Part shown: piece after piece, positions 43,160 to 50,945 of the stretch
Layout of the letters: the number at the start of each line of letters is the position of its first letter
Position numbering within the stretch: the first letter of the stretch is position 1
DNA from: Pseudomonas sp. DNDY-54
Lineage (GTDB): Bacteria > Pseudomonadota > Gammaproteobacteria > Pseudomonadales > Pseudomonadaceae
Assembly (NCBI RefSeq): GCF_019880365.1
Contig: NZ_CP082271.1
Span: forward strand, 868,001-932,000
Direction: 5' to 3'
Length of the DNA stretch: 64,000 bases
The notes under the pieces: model-generated
The model's database searches: none
Told to the model about the DNA's origin: nothing
Seen by the model: only the letters and a program-made list of their open reading frames with translations
Program-made: the position numbers and the translations under genes

Positions 43160-43384
43160 TTACTCCGCATCACGTTCCTTGATCTTGTCAGCGAGCCAGG
43201 CGTTCAGCTCGGCGATCACATAGTAGGCGGCAGCCTGACGGGTATCGCTGAATTTGATGGGTTTCGGGAAAGTCGGGTCTTTTTTGCGCAGCTTGTCCAG
43301 CCCGGAGCGGGTCTGGCCGATGACCTTGCAGACTTCAGGCTGGGGAATGAGAGCTTGGTCAATCGTGGGGTGGGTAGGGTGCAT
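43160..43384 (-). CDS. AlpA-family MerR-like regulator/excisionase
   Basis: A 74-residue DNA-binding protein of the AlpA/phage transcriptional regulator family. The N-terminal winged helix begins QPEVCKVIGQTRSGLDKLRKKDPTFPKPIKF, the typical 'VxxxxGxSRxTLxxxxKxxxFPxPxxx' pattern, and ends AELNAWLADKIKERD. GGAGG is 7 nt before ATG 43384. In P4-like islands such proteins activate integrase or act as excisionase, fitting its place between unknown genes and int. Confidence 0.85.
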   Translation of the reverse strand: MHPTHPTIDQALIPQPEVCKVIGQTRSGLDKLRKKDPTFPKPIKFSDTRQAAAYYVIAELNAWLADKIKERDAE

Positions 43385-43472
43385 CTGAGCGCCTCCGTAT
43401 GGGTTACGGGGCGTACTTTCGGATGACTGACTAGACCCGAATCTACTAGACCGCCAGACCTAATTTCTGGGT

Positions 43473-44222
43473 CTAGCGCGAAATCCTTTCTTTGCGAAAT
43501 AGGTTCCACGCACTGATGAATACTTTGGTCTTGTCACTATTCTTCTGCAGAGCACCATGAAAGATTTGACCTGGGGTGGTCATGCCCAACTGCTTAAGCC
43601 ACTGCCAGCACGCATCTCTAGCTCCAGGTAAACCCGTTTTTTGCTCTGATAACCGACCAGTTGTGTGCTCTTGCTGCTCTCTAAACCACTGACGAATAAA
43701 TACCAGGCGGTCTTCGGATATAGAGCTTCTCGGCGCAGAAATTTTTTCTGTCTGAACCAGGCTTTGAGCTGCTTTTCCGCCCTGGTCAGGCTTGAGGAAC
43801 GATGCCAATCTTTTTATATCGCCTGGCCTGAAAAGGAATGGTCTGCCCTCTTGGTTCGTTAGTGTCCAGGAGTGAACGTGTGATTGCTCTAATTCATCTC
43901 GTTTCGAAAGTAAGACAGCCATCCCTGTCACGTCGATCCCGCCGCTTCTATGGGGTTCAAAGGCCTCGAAGGCACAGACAGGGGAGTCGACTTGGCAATG
44001 CTCTATGCCAATGACCTGCTGCATAACGAATCTAGTTCCAATTCTCGGCGCGATGACGCCTTCGAGCGTAGCGCAGTCGATGTAAACAGGTGTCGAATAA
44101 CGCTCGCACAACTCCATAAGTGCGCTGCCGGGCAGAGGAATCGGAGCCTCGGTCAGCTGGCATATCCACTGGCATGCCATACCGAGATCTATGTACTCCA
44201 TGGAGTTGAAAAACCTTTCCAT
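43473..44222 (-). CDS. Island-encoded protein of unknown function
   Basis: A 249-residue soluble protein between int and the AlpA-like gene, on the same strand as both. The start is at 44222 (MERFFNSMEYIDL), though ATG 44201 is possible; neither has a strong ribosome site. It has scattered cysteines, a helical middle (KRDELEQSHVHSW) and a basic C-terminus ending NLFRKERISR. No family recognised. Codon use is less GC-biased than in flanking core genes. Confidence 0.65.
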   Translation of the reverse strand: MERFFNSMEYIDLGMACQWICQLTEAPIPLPGSALMELCERYSTPVYIDCATLEGVIAPRIGTRFVMQQVIGIEHCQVDSPVCAFEAFEPHRSGGIDVTGMAVLLSKRDELEQSHVHSWTLTNQEGRPFLFRPGDIKRLASFLKPDQGGKAAQSLVQTEKISAPRSSISEDRLVFIRQWFREQQEHTTGRLSEQKTGLPGARDACWQWLKQLGMTTPGQIFHGALQKNSDKTKVFISAWNLFRKERISR

Positions 44223-44312
44223 ATCTTTGCTCTTCGGGTCTACCTGCTCTGAATACGTTGGCGGACAGGAGTGGGCTGCTTTAAGACACGGCCTAGACCA
44301 GCCGCTGAAACG

Positions 44313-45551
44313 TTACGCTCGCTTGAGCTCCACTACGTTGCCACTAGCTAGCTTGTCCATATGATCGGCATACCATTGCATCATCACCTTGCGCTGTTCC
44401 AGATAGGTGCTCTTGTCATAGACGCCGCGGACACCTTCCTTCACGTGGGAGAGCTGGGCCTCGATGTGCTGGGAGTCGAAGCCGTTTTCGTTGAGGATGG
44501 TGCTAGCCAGATGGCGAAAGCCATGACCGGTCTGGCGGCCTTCGTAGCCTAGGCGACGTAAAGCCATCAGGAACACGGTATTGCTGCGTGGCTTGGTTGT
44601 GTTGCCTCGGCCTGGAAACAGCAGCGAATAGTTGCCGGTGATGTTTTGCAGTTCGCGTAAGAGGGCGACCGCCTGAGTAGGCAGTGGCACTAGATGGTCG
44701 CGGCGGCGTTTCATGCGCTCGGCAGGGATCAGCCAGAGGCCCGAGTCAAGGTTGAGTTCCTCCCAGCGCGCCTCACGCAACTCGGATGGTCGGCAGGCGA
44801 GCATCGTCAACAATTGCAGGCCTATGCGCACATCGGGTGCATGGGGGTAGGAACGGATGGCCCTGAGCAGGGCGGGCAGTTCCTCAAGGGATACATGGGC
44901 AAAGTTCTCCACCGGTTTGGTCAGGAGGAATTTATGCAGCCCTTCGAGCGGGTTGTGTGTCGCTCTGCCAGTGACGCGAGCCAGGTCGTATATCTCCCGG
45001 CACATGCCGCGTACACGACTAGTCTGTTCAACGATCCCGCTTTGCTCCATGCCTCGCAGGAACTCCATCCACTCCATTGGCAGGATGCCGGTGTAGGGGC
45101 GTTTGCCGAACACGGGGAAGACATGTTTTTCCAAGGCACCGATGGTGCGAACTGCCGTGCCCTCCGTCCAAGTCTTGCACTTGACGGCATACCACTCGCG
45201 AGCCAGATGCTCGAAGGTATTGTTGGCCGCTTCGAGCTCAGCTGCCTTTTTGGCACGCTTGGTGGCCATGATGCTGCCATCCTTCGCAGTGTCATCGCGG
45301 AGTTCGCGGGCTTTTCGACGAGCCTGTTCACCAGTCAGCTGGTGATCTCCAGTACCGTAGCCACCTAGCCCCAGCCATGACCACTTGCCGTCGGCCTTCT
45401 TGTAGCGCAGCTGCCACGATTTCGAGCCGTCCGGCTTTACGCGGAAATACAGCCCGTCGCCATCCAGCTCCCGGTATTCCTTTGCGTCCGGTTCCAGGCT
45501 CGCCAGTACGGTATCAGCCAGGGGGCGGCGCTTGATCTGACTACGCTTCAT
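44313..45551 (-). CDS. int: P4-type tyrosine recombinase (integrase)
   Basis: A 412-residue integrase with the N-terminal DUF4102 arm-binding domain (DTVLASLEPDAKEYRELDGDGLYFRV), a central SAM-like core-binding domain and the C-terminal catalytic domain. Catalytic residues seen: Arg in ACRPSELREARW, HGFRHLAS (HxxR), the His of LSHVKEGVRGVYDKSTY and the Tyr nucleophile in that last block. It reads away from ssrA, with its start 167 bp from the ssrA 3' end, the standard arrangement for integrases that use ssrA as attB. Confidence 0.93.
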   Translation of the reverse strand: MKRSQIKRRPLADTVLASLEPDAKEYRELDGDGLYFRVKPDGSKSWQLRYKKADGKWSWLGLGGYGTGDHQLTGEQARRKARELRDDTAKDGSIMATKRAKKAAELEAANNTFEHLAREWYAVKCKTWTEGTAVRTIGALEKHVFPVFGKRPYTGILPMEWMEFLRGMEQSGIVEQTSRVRGMCREIYDLARVTGRATHNPLEGLHKFLLTKPVENFAHVSLEELPALLRAIRSYPHAPDVRIGLQLLTMLACRPSELREARWEELNLDSGLWLIPAERMKRRRDHLVPLPTQAVALLRELQNITGNYSLLFPGRGNTTKPRSNTVFLMALRRLGYEGRQTGHGFRHLASTILNENGFDSQHIEAQLSHVKEGVRGVYDKSTYLEQRKVMMQWYADHMDKLASGNVVELKRA

Positions 45552-45555
45552 TCCT

Positions 45556-45603
45556 TGTATCCCCTCGGTTCACTTTCTTGGTGAGGATACACAGAGGGAT
45601 ACA
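45556..45603. promoter_or_regulatory. GGATACA arm-type motifs beside int (right)
   Basis: GGATACA at 45585-45591 and 45597-45603 (period 12), with an inverted TGTATCC at 45556-45562. They lie between int and ssrA, where integrase arm sites are expected, and match the pair at 24817-24835. Confidence 0.55.
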
Positions 45604-45650
45604 CGGCAAGCAAGGTATATGGGAACGCTAGGGAGCGTGCAGAAACAAGA

Positions 45651-45673
45651 AAGCCCGCACAGGGCGGGCTTTT
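45651..45673 (-). terminator. Rho-independent terminator downstream of ssrA
   Basis: AAGCCCGC and GCGGGCTT form an 8-bp stem with a 5-nt loop, with a T-rich tail in both directions. It lies 45 bp after the tmRNA 3' end and also upstream of int, so it insulates the two. Confidence 0.7.
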
Positions 45674-45717
45674 CAGGGGTGCTTCCAGTCATGTGGGAAC
45701 ATGTGGAAACTTGCATT

Positions 45718-46109
45718 TGGTGGAGCCGGGGGGATTTGAACCCCCGTCCGCCAGTTCTCCACTGTCGGTACTACATGCTTAGCCGTGTCTATTAAGTTAA
45801 TCCGCAGCCGCCCGACGGGCAGGGTGCTTTGGACGAGTTGTGTAGGTTTTAGCCGCTTCGTCCACAACGTACTACGCGGCGATCCTGTTCTACGTGACAA
45901 TCACTTTGGGTTTACAGGCATCCCCTAGTGACCGCTGGAGCCGAAGCTACCAGAAGGACTAGTCGCGCCGCTTACGCAGCGAGAGCGTAGCCCTCGTAGT
46001 TTTCGTCATTGGCAACTATAGAAAGTTGCAACAGTGGATTTACGAGTTCTGTTACCAACTCGGCATGCACCTAGAGCTTTGTTACCGGCGTCGAATCCTA
46101 ATCGGCCCC
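45718..46109 (-). ncRNA. ssrA: Transfer-messenger RNA (tmRNA)
   Basis: The 392-nt gene runs from GGGGCCGATTAGGATTCGAC at the 5' end to a tRNA-like 3' end GGCTCCACCA, with the TFC-like GGATTTGAACCCCCG seen on the + strand at about 45731. The tag reading frame (45972-46013) encodes ANDENYEGYALAA followed by TAA. It rescues stalled ribosomes together with SmpB (53776-54258). Its 3' end is the attachment site of the defence island and remains intact. Confidence 0.97.
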
Positions 46110-46256
46110 ATGAAGCGTGAAGCAGCCTCATGTGTTGCGCAGTGTACGCCACGGCATCGGCTGCGTCGAATGCTTGATCTGCTAGATAGGGGCAATCCGT
46201 CGGGTTTCAAGGGCGAATTGCAAGGCCGACTACTGAACGGCCTTGCCCTGGGGCTG

Positions 46257-46565
46257 TTAGTTACCGGTGCCCGAGCCTGAACCTGCCGTCCCGCCTGCAC
46301 CCGAGCTGCCTGGACCTTTCAGTTCCTGCAGGGCTTTGGTGGAGTGGGCGATGCACTCTTCGGTGTTGCCGGCTTGCTGGGCCTGACGAGCCTGGTTGAC
46401 CAGCTCTTCGATTTCGCTGCGAGCGGGCTCGCCGAGCGTGGCCTGGTTGGTGGTCATGTTGTCATCGATCTCTTGCATGTTGAGCTGGCAAAGATCTTTG
46501 TCTGCGGCAAATGCAGCGGGACTGGCAATCAGTGCGGCTGCAGCAAGTAGGGCAAATTTTTTCAT
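46257..46565 (-). CDS. Small secreted protein of unknown function
   Basis: A 102-residue product with a clear signal peptide (MKKFALLAAAALIASPAAFA-ADK). A short helical domain with two cysteines (LCQLN and EECIAH, so perhaps one disulfide) is followed by a Gly/Ser-rich tail. GGAGG is 6 nt upstream. Similar small periplasmic proteins are common in Pseudomonas; function is unknown. It lies 147 bp from ssrA. Confidence 0.75.
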   Translation of the reverse strand: MKKFALLAAAALIASPAAFAADKDLCQLNMQEIDDNMTTNQATLGEPARSEIEELVNQARQAQQAGNTEECIAHSTKALQELKGPGSSGAGGTAGSGSGTGN

Positions 46566-46731
46566 GAGATCCTCCAGGGAGTTAACTTCCCGGCGGGCCT
46601 GCCTGTTCTGCTATTGCGCGGCGGCGCCGAGGCGAGTCGAGCCCCTCTTTACATTAGTGGGCTCATTACGTCGGACTGCGGCTGCGCTCGAGCGTTTCAT
46701 CTTTTCTGGGTGGCCGCTTCGCTGCGCTTGC

Positions 46732-49569
46732 TCAGGCGGGAGCGGCGAGTGCTCTAGCTCGGCTGTTCCGGTTCACCAGATAGATCAGGCCGTGATAGTC
46801 GATACCGCCATGCTGTGAGAGGCCAATTTCGCAGGTGCGGCTGGTGGAGATCCCTTCCTCGCATGTCTGGACGGCGTCTTTCAGGCTGCGCAGCGAATGA
46901 GCGTTGAGCTCTGGCGTGGTAAAGCCCTTGTCGCCAGCGAACCCGCAGCAATGGATGCCCTCGGGGACCACCACGTTCGTCGCGCTGCGGCGGGCGATGT
47001 CGATCAACGCCTGGGCTTCACCGAGGTGCTGGGTGCTGCAGGTCACGTGGACGGCAATCGGCGCGAGCTGCGGCACGAAGTCCAGCTTGTCCAGCAAATG
47101 GGTGCGGATGAAGCGCACCGGATCGAATACCTGCAGACGATCATCGGCGAGGTCCTGTACCAGTCTCAAGGTGCAGGGGCTGGTGTCGCAGTAGATGGGG
47201 TCGAGTCCGCCGCGGCTGGCTTTTAGCAGGGCGTCGAGTGTTTCCTGACGCTTGCGCTCGGCCTGTTCAGCGTAGCCTTTGGAGGCGAACGGTTGGCCGC
47301 AACAGAGGTTGTTCAGGTTGTCCGGGAAGACCACTTGGTAGCCGGCTTTTTCCAACAGCGCACGCGTGGCATCCAGCAACGGTTCTTGTTCCTGATCGCG
47401 TGCTGCCGGGCCCATCGCGCGGGAGACACAGGCGGCCAGATAGACCACTCGAGGCTTGTCATTCTCGGCAACGGGTTTAGGTAGGTGCAGGCGCTGCAAC
47501 GGTTGTGGCATGGCGGACGTCCACTGTGGCACGCGCCCCTTGCTCGCCTTGCTGAAGGCCGCTGAGGCCTTGCTCAGCAAGCGCGTGCCCATCATCAGAT
47601 GCGCGCCATTGGCCACGTGCAACATGAAGCGCGTGCCCTGCACGGCGGTGCTGAAATGCTCAGTCAGCCAGTTAGCCGCACGGGTATTGTCAGCGTGACG
47701 GCCGCGCAGCTTGCGCACCAGGTCGCCGGTGTTGATCCCCACGGGACAGCGCTGGGCACAGAGACCGGTTGCGGCGCACGTCTCGACGCCGTGGTAATCG
47801 TAAAGGCGCTCCAGCTCGGCTGTGTCGACGCCTGCGCGCTTTTTTGCCTGGATATCACGCCAGACCACAATGCGCTGGCGTGGTGTCAGTGTCAGCCCAT
47901 TGGACGGGCAGACCGGCTCGCAAAAACCGCATTCAATGCACTTGTCGACAATCTCATCGGCGGCCGGCATCGGCTTGAGGTGCTTCAGGTGGATCTGCGG
48001 ATCTTCGCTGAGCACGACGTCCGGATTGAGGATGCCTTGCGGGTCGAGCAGTCGCTTGATCTGCCACATCAGCTGGTAGGCGTCGTGGCCCCACTCGAGC
48101 TCGACGAAAGGCGCCATGTTGCGACCGGTGCCGTGCTCGGCCTTCAACGCACCACCGAACTCCACGGCAACCAGCTGGGTGACGTCCTGCATGAAAGCTT
48201 CATAGCGGGCGATTTGCTGCGGGTCGTCAAATCCTTGGGTAAAGACAAAGTGCAGGTTGCCTTCCAGTGCATGGCCGAACAGGATCGCCTCGTTGTAGGC
48301 GTGCTTTTCGAAGAGCTGGATGAGGCGATTCACGCCGTCGGCGAGCCGTTCAATCGGGAAGGTCACGTCCTCGATGATGACGGTGGTGCCGGTCTGCCGC
48401 ACTGCGCCTACGGCGGGGAAGGTGTCTTTGCGGATCTTCCACAGCTGGTTGTAGATCACCGGGTCTTCGCTGAAATCGACCTGTTTCTCCACCGGGAAGT
48501 GGGCGATGGCCGTCACGATCAGGTTGATCTGCTCATGCAGTAACGACTGGCTGGCCGCACGGGACTCGATCAGCAATGCGCAGGCGTTGGCGGACAGTGC
48601 TTTGACCCACTCCGGCATACCCGCTTTATTCTCCACCGAGCGCAGGCTGCGGCGGTCAAGCAGCTCGACGGCGGATACCGGTTGTTGCTTGAGCACCGGG
48701 ACGGCGAGGCAGCAGGTTTCCACATCCGGAAACACGACGAGCGCGCTGGCCTTGTGCGGGTGGTCCGGCACGGTGTCGTAGGTGACTGCGCTGATGAACC
48801 CGAGCGCGCCCTCTGAACCGACCATGAGGTGATTGAGGATGTCGAGCGGTTCGTCGTAATCGACCAGGGCGTTGAGCGAGAACCCGGTGGTGTTCTTCAG
48901 GCGATACTTGTGGCGGATCTTGGTAGCCAGCTCGGTGTTTGCGCGAGTCGTTCGGCCGAGTTCGGCTAGCTGCTCCAGCATCGGCCCATGGCTCTGGCGG
49001 AAGGCATCGAGACTGGCTGCATCTTCACTGTCAACGACGGTGCCATCGGCCAGCACCAGACGCATCCCAGCAAGCGTCTTGTAACTGTTCTGAGCGGTGC
49101 CGCAGCACATACCGCTGGAGTTGTTGGCGACGATGCCGCCGATCTTCGCCGCGTTGATCGACGCCGGGTCCGGGCCGATCTTGCGCTGGAAGGGTGCCAG
49201 TACGGCGTTAGCGTTGGCGCCAATGACGCCGGGCTGCAGTCGGATCTGTTCGCCGCCGTTGCGAATCTCACGGCCGTTCCAGTTATCGCCGAGCACGATC
49301 AAGACCGAATCGGAGATCGCCTGGCCGGAGAGACTGGTGCCGGCTGCGCGGAAAGTCACTGGGACACGCTGTGCATGGGCCAGTTGCAGCAGTCCCACCA
49401 CTTCAGTCTCCGACTCGACGCGCACGACCAGTTTGGGAATGAGCCGATAGAAGCTGGCATCGGTGCCAAACGCCAGCGTGGACAGCGGATCGTCGAAGCG
49501 ACGGCCTGCCGGTATCAACCGTTCGACGGCAGTGAGAAAGTCGTTCGGTAGGGCGGCAGACGCATTCAT
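46732..49569 (-). CDS. dld: FAD- and Fe-S-dependent D-lactate dehydrogenase (quinone-linked)
   Basis: A 945-residue membrane-associated dehydrogenase. An N-terminal FAD-binding PCMH domain (VTFRAAGTSLSGQ, about residues 70-82) and FAD-oxidase C-terminal domain are followed by two 4Fe-4S motifs (CIECGFCEPVCP, about 543-554; CAATGLCAQRCP, about 595-606) and two CCG domains with CCGQPF and CCGFAG. It oxidises D-lactate to pyruvate and passes electrons to quinone. The start at 49569 (MNASAALPND) is the family start; the longer frame has a low-complexity head. It is the last gene of lldP-lldD-dld. In some Pseudomonas papers this slot is called lldE. Confidence 0.88.
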   Translation of the reverse strand: MNASAALPNDFLTAVERLIPAGRRFDDPLSTLAFGTDASFYRLIPKLVVRVESETEVVGLLQLAHAQRVPVTFRAAGTSLSGQAISDSVLIVLGDNWNGREIRNGGEQIRLQPGVIGANANAVLAPFQRKIGPDPASINAAKIGGIVANNSSGMCCGTAQNSYKTLAGMRLVLADGTVVDSEDAASLDAFRQSHGPMLEQLAELGRTTRANTELATKIRHKYRLKNTTGFSLNALVDYDEPLDILNHLMVGSEGALGFISAVTYDTVPDHPHKASALVVFPDVETCCLAVPVLKQQPVSAVELLDRRSLRSVENKAGMPEWVKALSANACALLIESRAASQSLLHEQINLIVTAIAHFPVEKQVDFSEDPVIYNQLWKIRKDTFPAVGAVRQTGTTVIIEDVTFPIERLADGVNRLIQLFEKHAYNEAILFGHALEGNLHFVFTQGFDDPQQIARYEAFMQDVTQLVAVEFGGALKAEHGTGRNMAPFVELEWGHDAYQLMWQIKRLLDPQGILNPDVVLSEDPQIHLKHLKPMPAADEIVDKCIECGFCEPVCPSNGLTLTPRQRIVVWRDIQAKKRAGVDTAELERLYDYHGVETCAATGLCAQRCPVGINTGDLVRKLRGRHADNTRAANWLTEHFSTAVQGTRFMLHVANGAHLMMGTRLLSKASAAFSKASKGRVPQWTSAMPQPLQRLHLPKPVAENDKPRVVYLAACVSRAMGPAARDQEQEPLLDATRALLEKAGYQVVFPDNLNNLCCGQPFASKGYAEQAERKRQETLDALLKASRGGLDPIYCDTSPCTLRLVQDLADDRLQVFDPVRFIRTHLLDKLDFVPQLAPIAVHVTCSTQHLGEAQALIDIARRSATNVVVPEGIHCCGFAGDKGFTTPELNAHSLRSLKDAVQTCEEGISTSRTCEIGLSQHGGIDYHGLIYLVNRNSRARALAAPA

Positions 49570-49624
49570 ACGGAGCTCCGAAAAGGAAGCGGGCCGCGTC
49601 GGGATGCGCGCGGCCGCGTGAGGC

Positions 49625-50794
49625 TTACTCGACGTGTTTGGTGGTCTGGTACTGGCCCAGCTCGCGAACCAGCGAGTCGGTGGTGATTTCGCTGATGGAC
49701 TTGGCACCGGTCAGCACCATCGCCACGCGCATTTCCTTTTCGATGAGGTCGAGCAGGTTGGCGACGCCTGCTTCTCCATCTGCCGCCAGTGCGTAGGCGA
49801 AGGCGCGACCAAGCATCACGGTGTCGGCGCCCAGGGCGATCATGCGGACCACGTCCAGTCCGCTGCGAATGCCGGAGTCGGCGAGGATCTTCAGGTCGCC
49901 CTTGACCGCGTCGGCAATGGCCGGCATGGCGCGGGCGCTGGACAGCACGCCGTCGAGCTGGCGACCGCCATGGTTGGACACAATGATGCCGTCGGCACCA
50001 AAGGTGACGGCGTCACGCGCGTCTTCGGCATCGAGAATGCCCTTGATCACCATCGGGCCGTCCCAGAACTCGCGAATCCACTCCAAATCCTTCCACGAAA
50101 TCGAAGGGTCGAAGTTAGCTGCGAGCCAGCCGATGTAGTCCTCGAGTCCCGTGGGATTTCCGCGGTACTTGGAGATATTGCCGAGATCGTGCGGCTTACC
50201 GTGCAGGCCAACATCCCAGGCCCAGAACGGGTGGGTCATGGCTTGCAGCATGCGGCGCATGTTGGCATTCGGGCCGCTCATGCCCGAATGGGCGTCACGG
50301 TAGCGGGCGCCGGGCGTGGGCATGTCGACGGTGAAGACCAGCGTCGTAACACCAGCGGCCTTGGCACGCTCCAAGGCGTTCTTCATGAAGCCGCGGTCTT
50401 TCAGCACATAAAGCTGGAACCACATCGGCCGCTTGATTGCAGGCGCGACTTCTTCGATCGGGCAGACCGATACGGTGGACAGCGTGAACGGGATGCCCTT
50501 CTTGTCGGCGGCGCGAGCAGCCTGGACTTCACCGCGACGGGCGAGCATGCCGGTCAGGCCGACCGGGGCTAGCGCGACCGGCATCGACAGGGTTTCGCCG
50601 AACAGCTGGGTTTCCAGGCTGAGTTCCGACATGTTGCGTAGCACGCGCTGGCGCAGGGCGATGCTGGCGAGGTCGTCAACGTTGCGCCGCAGCGTGTATT
50701 CAGCGTAGGCGCCGCCATCAACATAGTGGAACAGGAACGGCGGCAGCTTGCGTTTTGCGGCAGCGCGGTAATCCGTGGAGGCAGAGATAATCAT
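49625..50794 (-). CDS. lldD: L-lactate dehydrogenase (FMN, quinone-linked)
   Basis: A 389-residue alpha-hydroxyacid oxidase that converts L-lactate to pyruvate at the inner membrane. It aligns almost residue for residue with E. coli LldD. It starts MIISASTDYRAAA (ATG 50794). Catalytic/FMN sites include the His of SNHGGRQLDG and the Arg block ADSGIRSGLDVVRM. Middle gene of the lactate operon, 55 bp before dld. Confidence 0.95.
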   Translation of the reverse strand: MIISASTDYRAAAKRKLPPFLFHYVDGGAYAEYTLRRNVDDLASIALRQRVLRNMSELSLETQLFGETLSMPVALAPVGLTGMLARRGEVQAARAADKKGIPFTLSTVSVCPIEEVAPAIKRPMWFQLYVLKDRGFMKNALERAKAAGVTTLVFTVDMPTPGARYRDAHSGMSGPNANMRRMLQAMTHPFWAWDVGLHGKPHDLGNISKYRGNPTGLEDYIGWLAANFDPSISWKDLEWIREFWDGPMVIKGILDAEDARDAVTFGADGIIVSNHGGRQLDGVLSSARAMPAIADAVKGDLKILADSGIRSGLDVVRMIALGADTVMLGRAFAYALAADGEAGVANLLDLIEKEMRVAMVLTGAKSISEITTDSLVRELGQYQTTKHVE

Positions 50795-50907
50795 CGTTGT
50801 TCTCACCGGTTGAACGAGGTAAGTCTCGGGATGCTTGGTTATCGGTCTGGCTTTGCCCAGCTCCGGCGTTGAAGGTAATGCCTGATGCCCGACGTATTTC
50901 CTAACGA

Positions 50908-50934
50908 CCGTGCCCCGAGATCATCGGGGCACGG
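50908..50934. promoter_or_regulatory. Intercistronic hairpin between lldP and lldD
   Basis: GTGCCCCGA and TCGGGGCAC (9-bp stem, 5-nt loop) lie 12 bp downstream of the lldP stop. No T-run follows, so it is more likely an mRNA-stability or partial attenuation hairpin than a full terminator. Confidence 0.45.
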
Positions 50935-50945
50935 GTGGTGCAGTG

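Larger units (their letters stand above)
24817..45717. mobile_element. Integrative defence island at the 3' end of ssrA
   Basis: The island runs from paired GGATACA motifs at the left to the 3' end of ssrA at the right. It carries a P4-type integrase next to ssrA, an AlpA-like regulator, and a six-gene restriction cluster. ssrA is a classic integration target for P4-type integrases. Genes at the integrase end and the HsdS specificity regions are visibly AT-richer than the flanks. I did not find a duplicated ssrA core at the left end, so the left limit is inferred from the arm-like motifs and loss of core gene content; it could be a composite of more than one island. Confidence 0.6.

Noticed and set aside
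46026..46280. Open frame across the 5' end of ssrA
   Set aside because: It overlaps the tmRNA 5' domain on the other strand and has no ribosome site or recognisable product.
49570..49707. Longer N-terminus for the D-lactate dehydrogenase
   Set aside because: The added 46 residues are Ser/Pro/Arg low complexity and run into the lldD stop region; ATG 49569 gives the family start.
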